Positions 9,325 to 18,583 are shown, counted from the stretch's first letter. The stretch: 64,000 nt of DNA from Drouetiella hepatica Uher 2000/2452 (GCA_019359505.1 JAHHHD010000013.1:1-64000); one strand, 5' to 3'. Translations and numbers: made by a program. The notes: generated from the letters alone by a model not told the origin.

Positions 9325-10088
9325 AACGTTCGGTCTTGAAAAACTTGACTCAGAAATGCCGTCACTTCTGCCCAGACTCGATCGGTGGCTACGGGGTCAA
9401 AGCGATCGCTATCATCTCGCATAAAGGTATGATTTGCGCCTTCATAAAGCGAGAGGGTGTAATCGACCCCCGCATTTTCTAAACCTTGAATCACCTTCTG
9501 TCGAGCGTCTTCTGGAATGTGAGGATCGATCGAGCCGAACGCTAGAAAAACTTTGCCCTTGACTTCCCCCATGCGAGACAGCGTGTCGGCTACGCCGCGC
9601 CCCAGCTTGCCAATGTGAATGCCCGTGGGGTAGCAGCACACCGCCGCTTTGACCTCATCCCGAAACGCTGCCCGAAACGCCAGATGTCCGCCAATACAGA
9701 AGCCCATCGTCCCAATTTTATTGGGATCAATCTGGCTTTCTGGTTTCAGACCGTCTTGCTTGAAAAAGTCAATCACAGCACGGGCATCGGCATCATATTC
9801 GGCGATCGCGGTTCGTCGAGCGTCATCATTGCCCTGCATCCGTCCCAAATCGTTGGGTTCAATCACGGTACCAATCGGCTCAATCCGGTGAAAAATCTCT
9901 GGAGCCGCCACGACATAGCCATAGCCTGCCAGATGATTGGCGAGGCGCGTGATCGGACTCCCCAACTGATAAATATCTGAGTAGAACAAAATGCCTGGAT
10001 AGCGTCCGGCTGGCTGAGGAGCCGCTATGTAAACCCGCATCAGGCTGTCATCTACGACTAAGTCAACGTTGCGTTTGGTAATTTGCAC
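9321..10088 (-). CDS. Dienelactone hydrolase family protein
   Basis: About 255 residues of the alpha/beta-hydrolase dienelactone hydrolase family. The nucleophile elbow is the GFCIGGH segment, where Cys replaces the usual Ser as in carboxymethylenebutenolidase. Asp is near FGSIDPHIP and the catalytic His in GANHTFMRD. I choose the GTG at 10088, since AGGAAC lies eight bases upstream and the product then begins (V)QITKRNVDLVVDD as in homologues. A longer reading from 10133 would add 15 residues that look spurious. It is convergent with the creatininase gene. The substrate is unknown and the enzyme is probably cytoplasmic. Confidence 0.85.
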   Translation of the reverse strand: MQITKRNVDLVVDDSLMRVYIAAPQPAGRYPGILFYSDIYQLGSPITRLANHLAGYGYVVAAPEIFHRIEPIGTVIEPNDLGRMQGNDDARRTAIAEYDADARAVIDFFKQDGLKPESQIDPNKIGTMGFCIGGHLAFRAAFRDEVKAAVCCYPTGIHIGKLGRGVADTLSRMGEVKGKVFLAFGSIDPHIPEDARQKVIQGLENAGVDYTLSLYEGANHTFMRDDSDRFDPVATDRVWAEVTAFLSQVFQDRTF

Positions 10089-10132
10089 GTTTGGAAGTTC
10101 CTGAAATGGGGGCTTTACGGCGGAGCCGCACA

Positions 10133-10174
10133 ATTTTGGCTCTCAGATTTTGGCTCTCAGATTTTGGCTCTTAG
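10133..10174. repeat. 14-bp tandem repeat, three copies
   Basis: ATTTTGGCTCTCAG is repeated three times in tandem, the third copy with one change, followed by a partial copy to about 10192. It lies between the dienelactone hydrolase start and the end of the EAL pseudogene. Part of the repeat supplies the in-frame stop at the C-terminal end of the EAL remnant. Confidence 0.85.
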
Positions 10175-10177
10175 ATT

Positions 10178-10530
10178 TTAGATTTTGGAGCCAGGATGGA
10201 TCAATAGCGCTGCTTCGTGAGCTGTCTTTGGGGGCGAAAACAAATAGCCCTGAACCTGTTGACAGCCGATCGCCCACACCCTAACTGTTTCATGGTTTCA
10301 ACGCCTTCTGCAACGACATTCATGCTGAGCCTGTGTGCCATCACGGTTGTGTCCTCACTCTAGTGGCTTCAACAATTGCCGAGTTCTCGCTGCTAGGGCC
10401 GAGGTGATGGATACAAGAGCGATCGATTTTCAACGGATCAGCCGGAAAACGCTGAAGGTAGCTTAGAGAGGAGTACTCCGTACCAAAGTCATCAGTACTG
10501 AGATGAACACCATAATTGAGATTGCGACTC
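10178..10530 (-). pseudogene. EAL domain (cyclic-di-GMP phosphodiesterase) remnant
   Basis: Three minus-strand segments in different frames together spell the C-terminal third of an EAL domain. The first, around 10529-10345, contains HLSTDDFGTEYSSLSYLQRF followed by KIDRS and LGPSSENSAIVEA. The second, about 10350-10255, reads MAHRLSMNVVAEGVETMKQL. The third, down to 10178, reads AIGCQQVQGYLFSPP and then TAHEAALLIHPGSKI before a stop. At least two frameshifts separate them, and everything upstream (PAS, GGDEF and the EAL motif itself) is missing. The remnant therefore cannot encode an active enzyme. Confidence 0.85.
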
Positions 10531-10587
10531 TTGAAGGAAGCATACAGACAAAACATAGGGCTAAATGTAACAGATGCACCCAAGAGC

Positions 10588-10656
10588 TTTTCATAGTTGC
10601 TTACGCAAGGTTTCATAGTTGCTTACGCAAAGGTTTCATAGTTGCTTACGCAAAGG
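10588..10656. repeat. 23-bp tandem repeat, three copies
   Basis: Three head-to-tail copies of TTTCATAGTTGCTTACGCAA followed by (A)GG, at 10588-10610, 10611-10633 and 10634-10656. The first copy lacks one base. They lie where the EAL remnant loses its homology and are followed by a HIP1 site. The rest of the stretch to the SpoIID gene at 10988 is AT-rich, holds no recognisable gene, and presumably contains that gene's promoter. Confidence 0.9.
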
Positions 10657-10987
10657 GCGATCGCAGCCGTGTTATCCTCATCACTTAGCAATTCGCTTAG
10701 CAATTTCAGCAAAAACAATTCCAGCAGAGCACCTTAGCTCACAACTTAGTGTTTCAAAATCGCATGATTTTACAAAACTTTGCAACACTTCAAAACTTTA
10801 CATAGTTCAAAAATAAACCGTGAAGCTTTCTTGAAGTTAGGATCTGCGCTCGTAAAGTTTCTATCCTAGAGGCAATCCCATCGAAAATAGAGAAACAAAC
10901 CTAGTGAATTTGCCTATCATGGGTAGCTGGGCAAATGCTGAGCTTTAAATAGAATGCCTTGATGTTGTTTGCTGTAGGAATTGACCT

Positions 10988-12925
10988 GTGAGGAGATCTT
11001 TTCAATTGAGTCTGGCTAACATGAGTCTGGCTGGCAGCCCAACGAATAGTTCAACTAACGGTTCGCCAGTTCGTATCTGGCTTCAATCTGGGCTTCAACT
11101 CAGCAGTTTTGCGGCAGTTTTGGGCGCAATTTGCTGGGTGGGGTTAGTGACTCAGCCAGGAGTAGCTCAAGAAGCGGTTGTACAGGGGGAGACTGCACAG
11201 GAGACAGTTGCACAGGGAGCAACACAGGTGGCTCCGCTCAATCCTCGGCTCGATGTTGGCGTAGTGCAGCGATTTGGTTCAGACAGCAAAGACGAAATTA
11301 TTTTGAAGCCAGAGCCAGGAGACAGCCTGACTTTGACGTTTAAACAGGGAGAGCAGCCCCAAACCCTGACCACTAATGGCGACGTTAAGGTGGATGTGGT
11401 TATGCAGCCCATCCCTCAGCCAAGGGTGAGTGAGCGCGTTGTGCTCAGTACACACCGCAGTTTTGAAAGCGCGGAAGATAGCGCCGATCGCTGGAAACAG
11501 CGGGGTATTGAGGTTGAGCTGGCTCAGCCGAAGCAGTGGCAGGTCTGGGCAAAGCGAAATACCTACAGCTCAGCGCTGCTGCGTCGTTTGCTGATGCAAA
11601 ATCTCCAGTCCCACGGCTCCCGAACTGCCTTCATTGACACGCAGATTCAGCGTCAGGAGCCGAAGGCGATGGTGACGGTAAACGGCAATCGCTACCAGGA
11701 AGATGAGATTGCGATCGCCACTAATCAGCCAGTCAACGTTACCTTCAACCGAGGGGAGCACGGCACAAAAGCCTATGCGGGTAGCCTCAAGCTTCAGACC
11801 AACGCCTATGGCACCTATACGCTAGTTAATCAGGTGCCGCTAGAGACTTACCTGCGGGGCGTGGTTCCCCATGAGATTGGGCCAGGTGCCCCCACTGCCG
11901 CGATCGAGGCACAAGCCATCCTAGCCCGCACCTACGTTTTGCGGAACCTGCGTCGCTTTGCGATCGACAATTACCAGCTCTGTGCCGACACCCAATGCCA
12001 AGTCTACCGAGGACTCACTGGGGCGGATGGGGTTGCCGATCGGGCAATTGCCAACACTCGTGGGCAGGTGTTGACCTATCAAAACGAGCTGGTTGACGCC
12101 CTGTATTCTTCCACCACCGGGGGCGTGACGGCGCGCTTTAGCGATGTCTGGAATGGCAGCGATCGCCCTTACTTGCAGTCGGTTGTGGACTCTGTGCAAA
12201 ATATTTGGGATTTATCTAGCCGCAGTCTGGCAGACGAACAGAATTTTAGGGCGTTCATTGCCCAAAAAGCTGGATTTAACGAGGTGGGCTGGGATATGTT
12301 CCGGTGGCGTGTGGTTAGCCCCCTCCCCGATTTGGCAAAAGATTTACGCTCCTATCTGCAAAGTAAGCAGAACCCTCTGGCGAACTTTACTCAGGTGCAG
12401 GACATTAAGGTATTGGAGCGATCGCCTACAGGACGGGTGCAGAAACTGGCAATCACCACCGATCGCGGCATCGTTGAGCTAGAGAAAGACGAAATTCTCC
12501 GGGCACTCTATGCTCCCAACAGCACCCTGTTTTATGTGGAGCCAGTTTACGAACAGCCCACAGCCAAGGTCACTCCTCAGCCTCCGGCTGCCGTTGCTCA
12601 GGGGTCGAATGCAGCTGCCAAAGCGATCGAGCCAATGCCTAAACCCTTCGCTGCTGCTGTCCTGAAGGGGTTTGTCTTTACGGGAGGCGGCTTGGGACAT
12701 GGGGTGGGCATGAGCCAAACGGGTTCCTATCACCTGGGTGAATTGGGCTGGTCGGGTAGCCAGATTCTTAGCTTTTACTATCCCGGCACACAGCTTCAGC
12801 CTCTGACGAATGCGATCGTTTTTTGGCAGCCTGTCGCTCAATCACAGACCTCGGTTCCGGTGATGAAGGCGATTGCGCCCAAGAAATCTAATTTCGTAAA
12901 GACCGTCAGTCCTTTTGGGCAGTAG
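10988..12925 (+). CDS. SpoIID/LytB domain protein
   Basis: 645 residues. A hydrophobic segment near 34-55 (LSSFAAVLGAICWVGLV) precedes a Gln/Ala-rich linker, which suggests export or membrane anchoring. The SpoIID domain spans about 250-430, including VPLETYLRGVVPHEIGPG and the YSSTTGGVTARFSDVW segment. It ends in the C-terminal GGGLGHGVGMSQTGSYHLG block (about 565-590). SpoIID proteins are amidase-enhancer or lytic transglycosylase enzymes that cleave denuded peptidoglycan. The GTG at 10988 has TAGGA eight bases upstream. The ATG at 11021 is an alternative start. A cell-wall remodelling role is inferred from family. Confidence 0.88.
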   Translation: MRRSFQLSLANMSLAGSPTNSSTNGSPVRIWLQSGLQLSSFAAVLGAICWVGLVTQPGVAQEAVVQGETAQETVAQGATQVAPLNPRLDVGVVQRFGSDSKDEIILKPEPGDSLTLTFKQGEQPQTLTTNGDVKVDVVMQPIPQPRVSERVVLSTHRSFESAEDSADRWKQRGIEVELAQPKQWQVWAKRNTYSSALLRRLLMQNLQSHGSRTAFIDTQIQRQEPKAMVTVNGNRYQEDEIAIATNQPVNVTFNRGEHGTKAYAGSLKLQTNAYGTYTLVNQVPLETYLRGVVPHEIGPGAPTAAIEAQAILARTYVLRNLRRFAIDNYQLCADTQCQVYRGLTGADGVADRAIANTRGQVLTYQNELVDALYSSTTGGVTARFSDVWNGSDRPYLQSVVDSVQNIWDLSSRSLADEQNFRAFIAQKAGFNEVGWDMFRWRVVSPLPDLAKDLRSYLQSKQNPLANFTQVQDIKVLERSPTGRVQKLAITTDRGIVELEKDEILRALYAPNSTLFYVEPVYEQPTAKVTPQPPAAVAQGSNAAAKAIEPMPKPFAAAVLKGFVFTGGGLGHGVGMSQTGSYHLGELGWSGSQILSFYYPGTQLQPLTNAIVFWQPVAQSQTSVPVMKAIAPKKSNFVKTVSPFGQ

Positions 12926-13058
12926 AAGATCACCCGTGATGACCTGGAGTCAGGGAGTATGGCCTGAGAGAGAAGCCTGTTAGAGAGAAGATTGACATGA
13001 CTTCGGCAACTCAAGAGAAGACATTTGCCCTGGCTGAACGACAAATCTTTCCTTTCCC

Positions 13059-13976
13059 ATGCATTACAACATCCAAACTCAGGCTTCCTGCAAAGTAATT
13101 CTGGTGGTTTTAGATGGTTTACGATTTGATGTCGCCCAATCCTCAATGGGATATTTGGGACATTGGGTTGAAATTTCCCAAGCCAGTCTATACAAAGTTC
13201 AGGCAGAACTTCCTACCTTGTCTCGCCCTTTATATGAGGTGCTGCTCACAGGAACTCCTGTCTCAATCAATGGCATCACCGCCAACGATGTCGCCAGACT
13301 CTCCCATCAAACTAGCCTATTTCACCTGGCAACTCAGCAAGGATTAACCACTGCTGCTGCTGCCTTTCACTGGTTTAGCGAACTCTACAATCGCTTTCCG
13401 TTCGATCGCTTCACCGATCGCGAACAGCATCAGCCACATCTGCCCATTCAGCACGGCAAATTCTATTGGGAAGATGCCTACCCCGACTCCCATCTGTTTG
13501 CCGATGCGGAAGCCCTGCGTCAGAGCTGTCATCCTGATTTTATGCTGGTGCATCCGATGGGATTAGACTACACAGGACATCGCTTTGGCGGCAACTCTCC
13601 AGAATATCGCGGACGAGCGATCGCCACAGACAGCCTCTTGGCGCAATTTGTGCCCCGATGGCTAAGCGACGGCTATGAAATCTTGATTACAGCCGATCAT
13701 GGCATGAATGCCGACGGACAACATGGCGGTATAGGTGCTGATGTTCGGGAAACTCCTTTGTTTTGTATTAGCCCTAGGATAGCTCCTGGGATTTATTTGG
13801 AAGGCATTTCACAAATGGCGATCGCCCCCCTAATCTGTCAACTTTTGGCATTGCCCTACGGAAAAAACATGCGTCCTCAGTCAATACCGGGTTGCCTGAG
13901 CGGCATCATGGATAGCCCAGAGCCGGAGAAGGGCTGCGAATCCCATCAACTTTTTGGCTCTCCTTCTCCCACGTAG
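13059..13976 (+). CDS. Alkaline-phosphatase-superfamily metalloenzyme (nucleotide pyrophosphatase/phosphodiesterase type)
   Basis: 305 residues of the alkaline phosphatase-like fold. The first metal-binding Asp lies in VVLDGLRFDVAQSS near residue 17. The residue usually taken as the nucleophile Thr/Ser follows in the LPTLSRPLYEVLLTGTP region (about 52-68). The later ligands lie in GLDYTGHRFG and ITADHGMNADGQHGG (about 168-178 and 209-223). No signal peptide is evident, so a cytoplasmic enzyme is likely, acting on a phosphodiester or phosphomonoester. It starts 133 bp after the SpoIID gene on the same strand. The start lacks a clear ribosome-binding site. The exact substrate cannot be told. 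Confidence 0.8.
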   Translation: MHYNIQTQASCKVILVVLDGLRFDVAQSSMGYLGHWVEISQASLYKVQAELPTLSRPLYEVLLTGTPVSINGITANDVARLSHQTSLFHLATQQGLTTAAAAFHWFSELYNRFPFDRFTDREQHQPHLPIQHGKFYWEDAYPDSHLFADAEALRQSCHPDFMLVHPMGLDYTGHRFGGNSPEYRGRAIATDSLLAQFVPRWLSDGYEILITADHGMNADGQHGGIGADVRETPLFCISPRIAPGIYLEGISQMAIAPLICQLLALPYGKNMRPQSIPGCLSGIMDSPEPEKGCESHQLFGSPSPT

Positions 13977-14078
13977 GCAGAAGGGATGGGAGGATGAGGA
14001 AGCAAAAATCTGTCAGTTAATCAGCCTGTGCTGCTCATTCTGCGTTAAGTTGGGTCTGTCTAAACGAGACATTCTGCT

Positions 14079-14861
14079 ATGGCTGAGCCGCTTATCGAAC
14101 TGAAAGGAGTTAGCAAATCCTTTGGTCGCAACGTTGTGTTAGAAAATATCGACCTGACGATTTACCGGGGAGAAGCCCTTGCCATCATCGGGCCGTCAGG
14201 GACGGGCAAATCCACGATTCTACGGATCATCGCAGGGCTGCTAGAGCCAGATGCTGGAGAAATTTATGTCCAGGGTCAGCGGCGAGAGGGATTGGTGGAA
14301 GATGCCAAAGAGTCCTTGGGCATTGGCATGGTTTTCCAGAACGCCGCCCTGTTTGATTCTCTGACGGTGGAGGAAAATGTTGGCTTTCTGCTGTATCAGC
14401 ACTCTCGCTTGTCTCGCAGACGTATCCGCGAACTCGTTGAGCATAAGCTGGATATGGTTGGGCTGCCAGGAATTGGCAATCGCTATCCTGCCGAGCTTTC
14501 GGGCGGAATGCGCAAGCGGGTCAGCTTTGCCCGTGCCATTATGGACAACCCCGACGACCCAACCGATAGTCCTGAAGTGATTCTCTACGACGAGCCAACT
14601 GCTGGACTAGACCCGATCGCCTCTACGGTGATCGAAGACTTGATTCGCGCCTTGCAAAGCTCTCACGGCGGATGCAGCACCTACGGAATTATTACGCACC
14701 AAGACAGCACCATTCGCCGCACCGCCGATCGGATCATCTTCTTGTATCAGGGTAAAGTCCAGTGGGAAGGTAGTGCTGCGGACATCGACACGACCGAAAA
14801 TCAGGTAGCACGACAGTTTTTTAGCGGCAGTGTCGAGGGGCCTATCCAATTAGCGGGGTAG
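14079..14861 (+). CDS. ABC transporter ATPase of the MlaF/TGD3 lipid-transfer type
   Basis: 260 residues with a full set of ABC motifs: Walker A GPSGTGKS (about 38-45), Q-loop FQNAALFDSLTVEENV, signature LSGGMRKR (about 145-152), Walker B VILYDEPTAGLDP and switch His in IITHQD. The sequence around the signature, LSGGMRKRVSFARAI, is typical of MlaF/Ttg2A ATPases, which power phospholipid movement with MlaE and MlaD. The next gene encodes the MCE (MlaD-like) partner, separated by a hairpin element. No MlaE permease gene is in the window, so in this genome the complex must be encoded at more than one locus, or the permease has been separated. Confidence 0.87.
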   Translation: MAEPLIELKGVSKSFGRNVVLENIDLTIYRGEALAIIGPSGTGKSTILRIIAGLLEPDAGEIYVQGQRREGLVEDAKESLGIGMVFQNAALFDSLTVEENVGFLLYQHSRLSRRRIRELVEHKLDMVGLPGIGNRYPAELSGGMRKRVSFARAIMDNPDDPTDSPEVILYDEPTAGLDPIASTVIEDLIRALQSSHGGCSTYGIITHQDSTIRRTADRIIFLYQGKVQWEGSAADIDTTENQVARQFFSGSVEGPIQLAG

Positions 14862-14957
14862 TATAGCTGTCACCAGTTTGCTTATGATCTTTTGGGTGGG
14901 GCGCTGCGCACCCCACCCAAAAGATCCTCATCCTAACCGCCTTGGCGGTTGCCATAT
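14862..14957. mobile_element. Hairpin MITE, IS630-related (copy B)
   Basis: It begins at TATAGCTGTCACC directly after the ATPase stop and ends at GCCATA. The core pairs GATCTTTTGGGTGGGG with CCCCACCCAAAAGATC. It is in the opposite orientation to copy A. It separates the MlaF-like and MlaD-like genes and could attenuate read-through between them. Confidence 0.85.
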
Positions 14958-15043
14958 TTTGAACTCACCCGTAAATCTGGAACGTTACCGTCTAGGGTTA
15001 GAGGTAATCTGGATAGAAGCTGCCGCTGTTGAAAGGAGACATC

Positions 15044-16363
15044 ATGCGATCGCGAACAATTCGAGAAGGTTCTGTGGGTCTGCTGATCCTGCTAGGGCTG
15101 GGGGTAATGGGAGGGCTATTTTTGTGGTTACGAGGGTTTAATCCTAGCAACCGCAGCTACCGCGCCGTCATCCAGTTCCCTGAAGTTGCGGGCATCCAGG
15201 TAGGCGCACCCGTGTCTTACCGAGGGGTATCCGTAGGTCGGGTGATGGATGTGCGTGCCGGAGCCAATGCGGTAGATGTTGAAGTTGAGATTTCGCCTGG
15301 GACTCTGGTAATTCCCAAGAACGCAGTTATTGAGGCAAATCAAAGCGGTCTGATTGGCGCAACGGCGATCGATGTCACGCCTCGGAACAGTTTGTCTAGC
15401 GCCGCGTTAGCGCAAAATCCGCTAGCAGAAAACTGCTCCAGTGAGATCGTTGTCTGTGATGGCGATCGGCTTTCTGGCGAGGTCGGAGTCAGCTTTGGCG
15501 CTTTGGTACGCTCCACAACACAGTTTGCCAACCTATTTTCCAATCCCCAATTTTTTGCTGAAGTTCGTTCTCTGACCCGCAACTCTGCCGATGCGGCTGC
15601 CGGAGTTTCGGTGCTGACGGGCGAAGTGACCAAGCTAACCAAATCTGTGCAAAGTGAGCTGGGAACCCTGTCCACTGCTGCCTCTACTTCGGCAACATCG
15701 GTGGGTGAGGCGGCAAATCAGCTGGGTTTGACAGCCGCTCAGGTGAATGGGCTACTCGCCGAAAACCGTAGCTCTCTGGTCGGAACCCTCAATAGCATTG
15801 ACCAAACGAGCCGCCAAGTTCAGGATCTAGTCAGCACCTTGGCACCCCAGGTTGAAAATGGCGAAATCTTGCAGAATCTCCAAACTCTATCGGCAAATGC
15901 CGCTGAAGCTTCGGCAAACCTGCGAGATCTAACGGCAACCGTGGGCAGTCCTGACAATATGCTGATGCTCCAGCAAACTCTAGATTCTGCTCGCGCTACC
16001 TTCCAAAACGCCCAAAAAATCACCTCTGATCTGGATGAGCTGACGGGTGATCCGGAGTTGCGAGATAACATTCGCGACCTAATCAACGGATTTGGCAACC
16101 TGGTGTCTTCTAGTCAGCAGTTGCAGCGACAGACGGCGATCGCTCAAGTTCTGAGTCCGGTGGCTTACTCTGCGGCGAGTGTAGCAGCGGAAGGCAAGCG
16201 TGAAGGTGCAGGAGGCGGGGACGCAAAACGGGACGATCGCCTTGCACCTCAGCCCACCCTCCAGATGCCGACTGACGCGGAATATCAAAATTGGCTCAAA
16301 ACCTTTGCTACCGCTCGTCAACTTCCTTCAGAAGAGCGCAAGGTTCAGCCTGCTGCCTATTAG
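15044..16363 (+). CDS. MlaD family (MCE/Ycf22-like) protein
   Basis: About 439 residues. An N-terminal membrane anchor (GSVGLLILLGLGVMGGLFLW, about 9-28) is followed by one MCE domain (about 38-115; FPEVAGIQVGAPVSYRGVSV). A long helical, Ala/Ser/Gln-rich tail follows to about 360 and then a charged end. MCE proteins bind lipids in the periplasm as hexameric rings fed by an MlaF/MlaE ABC complex. Cyanobacterial and chloroplast relatives are Ycf22 and TGD2. The ATG at 15044 is preferred over a TTG at 15029, because AAGGAG lies seven bases upstream of the ATG. A short direct run leads on to the SLH gene. Confidence 0.88.
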   Translation: MRSRTIREGSVGLLILLGLGVMGGLFLWLRGFNPSNRSYRAVIQFPEVAGIQVGAPVSYRGVSVGRVMDVRAGANAVDVEVEISPGTLVIPKNAVIEANQSGLIGATAIDVTPRNSLSSAALAQNPLAENCSSEIVVCDGDRLSGEVGVSFGALVRSTTQFANLFSNPQFFAEVRSLTRNSADAAAGVSVLTGEVTKLTKSVQSELGTLSTAASTSATSVGEAANQLGLTAAQVNGLLAENRSSLVGTLNSIDQTSRQVQDLVSTLAPQVENGEILQNLQTLSANAAEASANLRDLTATVGSPDNMLMLQQTLDSARATFQNAQKITSDLDELTGDPELRDNIRDLINGFGNLVSSSQQLQRQTAIAQVLSPVAYSAASVAAEGKREGAGGGDAKRDDRLAPQPTLQMPTDAEYQNWLKTFATARQLPSEERKVQPAAY

Positions 16364-16408
16364 CGACCACAATACCAAGTGCCTTAATCCTCGCTTCCCC
16401 ATTTTTCC

Positions 16409-18445
16409 ATGCCCCCCCATTTTCCTGATATCCACGATCATTGGGCAAGATCCTGCATCCTGGCGCTGAGCGATCGCCACATCGTCCAGGGTTTTCCAGA
16501 TGGTACTTTTCGCCCCGATGCGTCGCTGACCCGCGCTGAGTTTACGGCGCTACTGTATGTGTCATTTCCTAGTGCGCCCAAGGTTCGTAATTCCGTCTAT
16601 TTTCCTGATGTGCCCCTAACGCACTGGGCGTATAAAGCCGTGATTTGGGGCTACGAGCGGGGGCTGTTTTCTGGCTATCCAGAGGGCTACTTTTATCCAG
16701 ATCTGCTCATTCCCCGTATGCAGGTGATGGCGGTGCTGGTGACGGCGCTGTCTCTGCCCACCCCTGCTAATCCCGATGAAACGCTGACGCTTTATTTCGA
16801 TGATGCGGCGGAGATTCCGAACTGGACGCGCTGGGCGATCGCGGCAGCCGTGCTAGATAACCGCATGGTCAATTACCCAAACGTGCGCCTATTTCGCCCG
16901 ACCCAAAACGCTACCAGAGCTGAACTAGCGGCATTCCTCTGTTTAGCGCTAGAGATTTCAAACGCTGTGCCGCTGCCGTATGCTACCTGGAATATCGGCA
17001 TTTATGCCCTTCAAGATAGTGATCCAGATAGTCTAGCGCCCTACGAGCGTTGGGATGGCTGTGCCCGTCTGATGCGCGATATTCAGGTGATCTTGACCGA
17101 CTTCCGGCTGTATTCTGGGGCGATCGATGGGCGTTACACCTCTCCCACCGAAGCGGGTCTGACGCAGTTCTGCGACTTCTACGGACTCGACACCATGAAA
17201 GTCGGCGTATTTGATTCAGAGTTTGCTTGGGCGCTGACCCATGCCGATCCGATCGCCTTCATCTTGGCGCAGTCCAAAGACCGTCAGCAGGTTTACAACA
17301 CCTACCTGGCGCAGGAGGAAGGATTTGATGCTGAAAAGCTAGCGTTTCTCGATCGCGGATACCTGACATCGCCCTATGCCGCCGAGATTTCCAGTTTTCC
17401 CGATCGCCTCACCCAAAAGCCCGATGGCGTGACCTTGATTTCGCCCACCGCGATCGCTGATCTCTACCCAGCGCGAGGTGAACGACCAGCCATTGATGCA
17501 GCTGGGCTAGATTTTTTACATCCAGACATTCAGCAAGCCTGTGTTTGCGTCGGCAGCTTTGTCGATGGCATGATTCGCGCTCGGTGGCTGGGAAAAAATG
17601 CCCTCCAGCCTGCCCAGCTTTGGAGCGCAACGAAGATTCTGCCGCTGCTGCACGTGCTGTGCCGCGCCAACGCCGCCAATTCTGAGGCAAAGATTCGAGA
17701 CTGTCTGGTGCAGCCAATGGGCAGCTCCAGCGGCTACGGTTTCTATTCTCTGGCGGTCGATCTGGTGAGCTATCAGGAGAAAATTGGCAGCTCGAATGCG
17801 ATTGCGGCTTTATTCAAGCAGTTTTCAACGCCGAAGGAACTGCAAAGCTGGATACAGCAGATGACAGGCAACTTTAATTCAGACTTTTTGGGACGTTACG
17901 GCGAACCGCCCCTGATTGAATGTCCTAAGCTCTGGAGCCAAGCTCTCGATGCTTTACTGCTTGAAACCCCCTACAGCGATCACACAGGCAACAATGCCCT
18001 ATCGACCTATGATTTGACGCGGTTTATCTCGCTGGTGGGCTGGCACAATCACCTGTTTGCGGGTGCGCAGTTACCCAACGCCCAATGGCACAGCCTGGAA
18101 ACGGTGATTCGCGCTCTGGGTACCGATACTGCTCGCTATGTTGATGTGGCGATCGAGCAGCTCGGCTTGGCTGCGGCGATTGAATCGCCCGTGATTCTCT
18201 CGAAGTTGGGCTTTGGACGCAGCGACACCCGCTACCAAACCGAACTCAGCTATGTTGCCTTTGTGCAGTTGATAGACAAACGGCCTCGCGCCAAGAATAA
18301 GCCTGCGATTCTCCACACGATCGGCATGGCGCTCTTGGGAGCCAATGCTGAGGGCGACGCCAATGCAGAAGCGCGTCAGCTTGATGCCCGCATGGCGGCA
18401 GAAATCACAGAGATCTTGCGGCAGGTGGTAACACAGGAGCTGTAG
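16409..18445 (+). CDS. SLH-domain protein with C-terminal serine-hydrolase-like region
   Basis: 678 residues. Three S-layer-homology modules fill about 3-180 (for example FPDIHDHWARSCILAL, GFPDGTFRPDASLTRAEF and FPDVPLTHWAYKAVIWGYER). A peptidoglycan-binding-like stretch follows at about 215-270, then roughly 400 residues with no name I can give. In that part, WSATKILPLLH places Ser-406 and Lys-409 in an SxxK arrangement like that of beta-lactamase/penicillin-binding folds, and SSSGYG follows about 35 residues on. No signal peptide is seen at the chosen start, unusual for an SLH protein, so an upstream start or non-classical export is possible. SLH function (cell-wall anchoring) is established; the hydrolase idea is inference. 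Confidence 0.75.
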   Translation: MPPHFPDIHDHWARSCILALSDRHIVQGFPDGTFRPDASLTRAEFTALLYVSFPSAPKVRNSVYFPDVPLTHWAYKAVIWGYERGLFSGYPEGYFYPDLLIPRMQVMAVLVTALSLPTPANPDETLTLYFDDAAEIPNWTRWAIAAAVLDNRMVNYPNVRLFRPTQNATRAELAAFLCLALEISNAVPLPYATWNIGIYALQDSDPDSLAPYERWDGCARLMRDIQVILTDFRLYSGAIDGRYTSPTEAGLTQFCDFYGLDTMKVGVFDSEFAWALTHADPIAFILAQSKDRQQVYNTYLAQEEGFDAEKLAFLDRGYLTSPYAAEISSFPDRLTQKPDGVTLISPTAIADLYPARGERPAIDAAGLDFLHPDIQQACVCVGSFVDGMIRARWLGKNALQPAQLWSATKILPLLHVLCRANAANSEAKIRDCLVQPMGSSSGYGFYSLAVDLVSYQEKIGSSNAIAALFKQFSTPKELQSWIQQMTGNFNSDFLGRYGEPPLIECPKLWSQALDALLLETPYSDHTGNNALSTYDLTRFISLVGWHNHLFAGAQLPNAQWHSLETVIRALGTDTARYVDVAIEQLGLAAAIESPVILSKLGFGRSDTRYQTELSYVAFVQLIDKRPRAKNKPAILHTIGMALLGANAEGDANAEARQLDARMAAEITEILRQVVTQEL

Positions 18446-18510
18446 CCCTGTCCCCTTTACTTAAGGTATTTGAGGGTGGCGCGAAGGGCATTGACGGTTT
18501 CATGTATGAA

Positions 18511-18547
18511 TTTTATGAAAGGGGCGCGGAGCGTCCCTTTCATAAAA
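18511..18547. repeat. Hairpin repeat, type 3
   Basis: TTTTATGAAAGGG pairs exactly with CCCTTTCATAAAA, with an inner GCGC/GCG stem and GGA loop. It is followed by ACTCATACCCAGAT. A similar downstream flank (TTCATACCCGGAT) accompanies the hairpin at 50787, suggesting a separate repeat family. The 18446-18798 gap holds only this hairpin and copy C of the IS630-related element. Confidence 0.75.
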
Positions 18548-18583
18548 ACTCATACCCAGATTCAGCGAGTCACAGATGCGGTT

